NCBI RefSeq assembly: GCF_001984175.1
Contig: NZ_MTQP01000069.1
Location: 620,001-684,000, forward strand
From: Saccharothrix sp. ALI-22-I
GTDB taxonomy: Bacteria > Actinomycetota > Actinomycetes > Mycobacteriales > Pseudonocardiaceae
DNA: 64,000 bases
Direction of reading: 5' to 3'
Part shown: piece by piece, positions 61,695-64,000 of the stretch
Layout of the letters: every line of letters begins with the position of its first letter
How positions within the stretch are numbered: the first letter of the stretch is position 1
Position numbers and translations under genes: made by a program
The notes under the pieces: model-generated
The model's input: the letters and a program-made list of their open reading frames with translations, nothing else
What the model was told of the DNA's origin: nothing
The model's database searches: none

Positions 61695-63220
61695 CGGACC
61701 GGGACGCGCTGCGCCAGGAACCGCCGCAACGGGTCCCGGTGAGTGGTCGCGCCGGTCCACTCGTTCTCCAGGTTCTCCGCCAGGTGGTGGGTCGCGACGA
61801 CTTCGCCGTCACGCAGGTGGCGCACGACCGGGTGCAGGTAGGCGGCGTCGAACGCGCGCTCGGTGTCGTTCTGGGCGACTCGCCGCACGGTGATGTCGAA
61901 CGGGTCCACCTTGTCGTGGTCCGGCCCGTACTCCAGGGTGATCACGAAGCAGTCGTCGGCGAAGCCCGGCACCCAGTCGACCGGCAGTTCCTCGTAGTAG
62001 CGGGCGCGGTCGCCGTCGACGGTGACCACGTCGCCGAGTTGGCCGAACTGCTGCCACAGCCCGGAAGTCCGGTTCACCCGGTCCACCACGACGTCGGCCA
62101 GGTCGTCCAGGGCCACGTCCACGTGCGGCCACTCGGCCCCGTGGTACTTGCGCTCCAGGATGCGGTGCAGCGACCGGACGCAGTAGCGGAAGCCGTGGAT
62201 GAAGCCGCTGGTGGACTTCTTGAAATCGCGGACCTGCATGAGGGTGCCCGCGAAGTACAGGTCGGGGGTGTTGGTGGACTCCCACTCGGGGGTGAGCGCG
62301 GCGAACCTGTCGTTGATGGTGAGTGCCGGTTTTTCGGTGAACACGCTTGCGTCGAACCGGAACCCGGTGGCCGCGATGACGCGGTCGTAGCGCAGCTCCT
62401 TGGTCACCTCGTCGGCACGGGCGAAGCTGACCTTGACCACGAAGCCGTCGCCGTCCGGGCGGATGTCGAGCACGTCGCCGTCCAGCACGGCGTTCTGCGA
62501 CTTGAGCTGGTAGGTGTCGAGGAAGTTGTTGTTCACCGCGCGCACGTGGCCGACGAAGTGCGTCTGCCAGGCCATCCGGAGCGAGTGCGGGCCGACCAGG
62601 TGGATGACGGCGGCGGTCTCGACCAGGTTGTCCGCGGTCTCGAACGCGGAGTTGCCCTTGCCGATGATCAGCACCCGCTGGTCGGTGTAGTCGTCCGGGT
62701 CGGTGGACGCGGTGCCGTACGGCTCGGCGTGCTCGATGCCCGGGATGTCGGGCAGGTACGGTTTGGACGGACCCGTCGCGACGATGACCCTCTTGGCCGT
62801 GTGCGTCCGTCCGCGACTGTCACGGACCACGAAGTGGTCCTTTCGGCTCACCTCCACCACGCGGCTGTCGTAGTGGATGTCCAGATCGGTCTTGGCGGCG
62901 AAGTCCTGCAGGTACCGCACCAGGTCGTCGGCGTGCGGGAAGTAGCGCGGGGTGTAGCGGGTGAACAGCAGCTCGGGATCGTCGGACAGCAGGGAGTTCC
63001 AGTCCATCCGGAGGTTCAGCTCCGGGTCCGTCGTGCCGGTGTGCGGTTTGTTGATGGAGATGAGCTTGCGGTGCCGGGGAAAGGTCTTGAAGAACGTTCC
63101 CGCGGCCGGCCCGGCTTCGAGAATCCGGTAGCTGCGCCGGGCCTGGTGCAGGAAGTAGCCCAGTTGCAGACCGGCCGGGCCGGCACCGATCACGAGGTAG
63201 TCGACATCCATGTCGGTCAC
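61691..63220 (-). CDS. FAD-dependent (flavin-binding) monooxygenase
   Basis: The 509-residue enzyme has an N-terminal FAD-binding GxGxxG (YLVIGAGPAGLQLGYFLHQA), a second dinucleotide site (VLIIGKGNSAFETADNLVET) and ATG-type strands (VIVATGPSKPYLPDIPGI and RVIAATGFRFDASVF). This is the layout of flavin-containing and Baeyer-Villiger-like monooxygenases. A C-terminal extension (from about 390) has no known motif. GTG 63220 is preferred because GGAGG lies 5 bases upstream; ATG 63211 is an alternative. It is the first gene of a four-gene coupled redox operon. Confidence 0.9.
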   Translation of the reverse strand: MTDMDVDYLVIGAGPAGLQLGYFLHQARRSYRILEAGPAAGTFFKTFPRHRKLISINKPHTGTTDPELNLRMDWNSLLSDDPELLFTRYTPRYFPHADDLVRYLQDFAAKTDLDIHYDSRVVEVSRKDHFVVRDSRGRTHTAKRVIVATGPSKPYLPDIPGIEHAEPYGTASTDPDDYTDQRVLIIGKGNSAFETADNLVETAAVIHLVGPHSLRMAWQTHFVGHVRAVNNNFLDTYQLKSQNAVLDGDVLDIRPDGDGFVVKVSFARADEVTKELRYDRVIAATGFRFDASVFTEKPALTINDRFAALTPEWESTNTPDLYFAGTLMQVRDFKKSTSGFIHGFRYCVRSLHRILERKYHGAEWPHVDVALDDLADVVVDRVNRTSGLWQQFGQLGDVVTVDGDRARYYEELPVDWVPGFADDCFVITLEYGPDHDKVDPFDITVRRVAQNDTERAFDAAYLHPVVRHLRDGEVVATHHLAENLENEWTGATTHRDPLRRFLAQRVPVR

Positions 63221-63512
63221 GTGCACCTCCAGAGGGGTGAGTGCTCGCCACCACTACGAGATCGAGCATCCCTCGGGTTCATCCGTACGCGGCACAGTGC
63301 ACGAATGGACGTATGGCCGGTTCGGGAAGACGAAGGTCGGCGGCGCCCACCTACGCCGCCGACCACGATCCACTCCGCGAGTCGTCCCGGCGACAGCAGC
63401 TCAGAGCACATGTGATCGGTGGCCGCGCAGGCCGCCTGAGCTGTCTGCGCCGCAGCGGGGTCCGTCGGCCTAAGCTCGCGGGTGGAGTGATCACACCGGG
63501 GGGCGGATCGCG

Positions 63513-64000
63513 ATGGAGTCCGAACTGTGGTTCTCGCTGCGCGAGGCACAGGCCATGGAGCACACCGAAGCCAGGACGGCGTTGCTGGAGGACACCGTCG
63601 GCCGCGCCGATCGCGCCGACGTGCCGCGGCTGATGTACCTGTCCCGCAGGCTCCTGGCCGACGCGTACCGCGTGGACGGGCGGTGGGAGCAGGTCTACCG
63701 GCTGTTGCGGGAATGCCTGGAGGGGTACGACCGCCGGCCGGCGCGGTTCGCACCGGCCGACGAGATCGACCTGCTGCACTGGTACGCCTGGCTGGTCGAG
63801 TGCATGGTCGACTTCCCGGACTACAGCATCGACGACATCCGCGAGGCGCAGCACGCCGTGGAGCACCGGTTCACCACGGCCGGGCTCGACTGGCACGAGA
63901 TCTACGCCGGCCGGCGCGGTGTGGCCGCGCACTTCGGCGACTGGGCCGTCGCGGACCGGGCCTACTTCCAGTGGAGGGCCACCGCGCCCACCGACCAGGA
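63513..64000 (+). CDS. Hypothetical protein, probably TPR-like, 3' end outside window
   Basis: The first 162 codons are visible. ATG 63513 follows GGGGGCGG, a good ribosome site. The encoded part is helical and rich in Trp, Tyr and acidic residues (MESELWFSLREAQAMEHTEA, RADVPRLMYLSRRLLADAYR, WEQVYRLLRECLEGYDRRPA, DEIDLLHWYAWLVECMVDFP, FGDWAVADRAYFQWRATAP). This resembles TPR or HEAT-like actinobacterial proteins of unknown role that sit near regulatory or biosynthetic loci. It is divergent from the redox operon across 292 bp. No signal peptide is seen. I do not recognise the family. Confidence 0.75.
   Translation, partial: MESELWFSLREAQAMEHTEARTALLEDTVGRADRADVPRLMYLSRRLLADAYRVDGRWEQVYRLLRECLEGYDRRPARFAPADEIDLLHWYAWLVECMVDFPDYSIDDIREAQHAVEHRFTTAGLDWHEIYAGRRGVAAHFGDWAVADRAYFQWRATAPTDQ

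Noticed and set aside
63221-63512. Gene in the gap before the last CDS
   Set aside because: Short frames in both directions lack ribosome sites and coding-like composition; probably a divergent promoter region.

Overview
The window is high-GC DNA with many GTG starts, 4-base ATGA/GTGA gene overlaps, Tat and lipoprotein signals, MsiK-type sugar ABC systems without their own ATPase, and STAND/TPR and XRE-type regulators. This points to an actinomycete, most likely of the Pseudonocardiales (Saccharothrix/Lentzea/Actinosynnema-like). That placement is an inference from gene content, not from a marker gene. I see no rRNA, tRNA, CRISPR array, insertion sequence or phage gene.

Layout. 1-4.3 kb: a secreted GH2 enzyme with a CBM42 arabinose-binding tail, divergent from a LacI regulator and galK. 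4.3-15.9 kb: mixed housekeeping and stress genes. These include a GYD protein, a PhoD phosphatase coupled to a secreted beta-propeller, a YjbR protein, a LysE exporter with its ArgP/LysG-like regulator, a methyltransferase, a second secreted phosphoesterase behind a PHO-box-like repeat, an MFS/TolB-like pair, and a HAF-repeat protein behind a Zur/Fur-like box. 16-22 kb: a sugar ABC transporter with a frameshifted LacI regulator, and a divergent glycogen-debranching-type glycosidase. 22-24 kb: a DeoR regulator and a secreted beta-helix protein. 24.3-32.1 kb: one tight arabinose operon, araB-araD-araA-chvE-gguA-gguB. 32.3-44.5 kb: an AraR-like LacI regulator, a three-gene secreted arabinanase operon (LamG-GH43, GH51, GH43-CBM42) and a divergent YtfQRT-YjfF-type furanose transporter. 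44.6-48.7 kb: a STAND/TPR protein and an ETHE1/rhodanese protein. 49.1-56.5 kb: a pectin operon with a PL1-CE8 fusion, ABC permeases, a binding protein, an enolase-superfamily enzyme and a PL1 pectate lyase. 56.7-58.1 kb: a TPR protein and a frameshifted XRE gene. 58.1-63.2 kb: a translationally coupled redox operon (FAD monooxygenase, FMN hydroxy-acid oxidase, membrane-anchored P450, CPA2 antiporter). The last gene is cut by the window end.

How it works together. Most of the window reads as a locus for using pectin, especially rhamnogalacturonan I. PL1 lyases and a pectin methylesterase attack homogalacturonan. GH43/GH51 enzymes strip arabinan side chains, and the GH2 enzyme probably attacks galactan or mixed side chains. 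Three sugar importers take up the products. AraABD and GalK feed arabinose and galactose into central metabolism. Matching TGTTAGCGNTAACA-type palindromes sit on the araB promoter and upstream of the LacI regulator, and a related site covers the -10 of the arabinanase promoter. This suggests one arabinose regulon with a probably leaderless araB. The most original items are the coupled redox operon, the furanose transporter placed beside arabinofuranosidases, two single-base frameshifts in regulator genes, and several strong palindromes.
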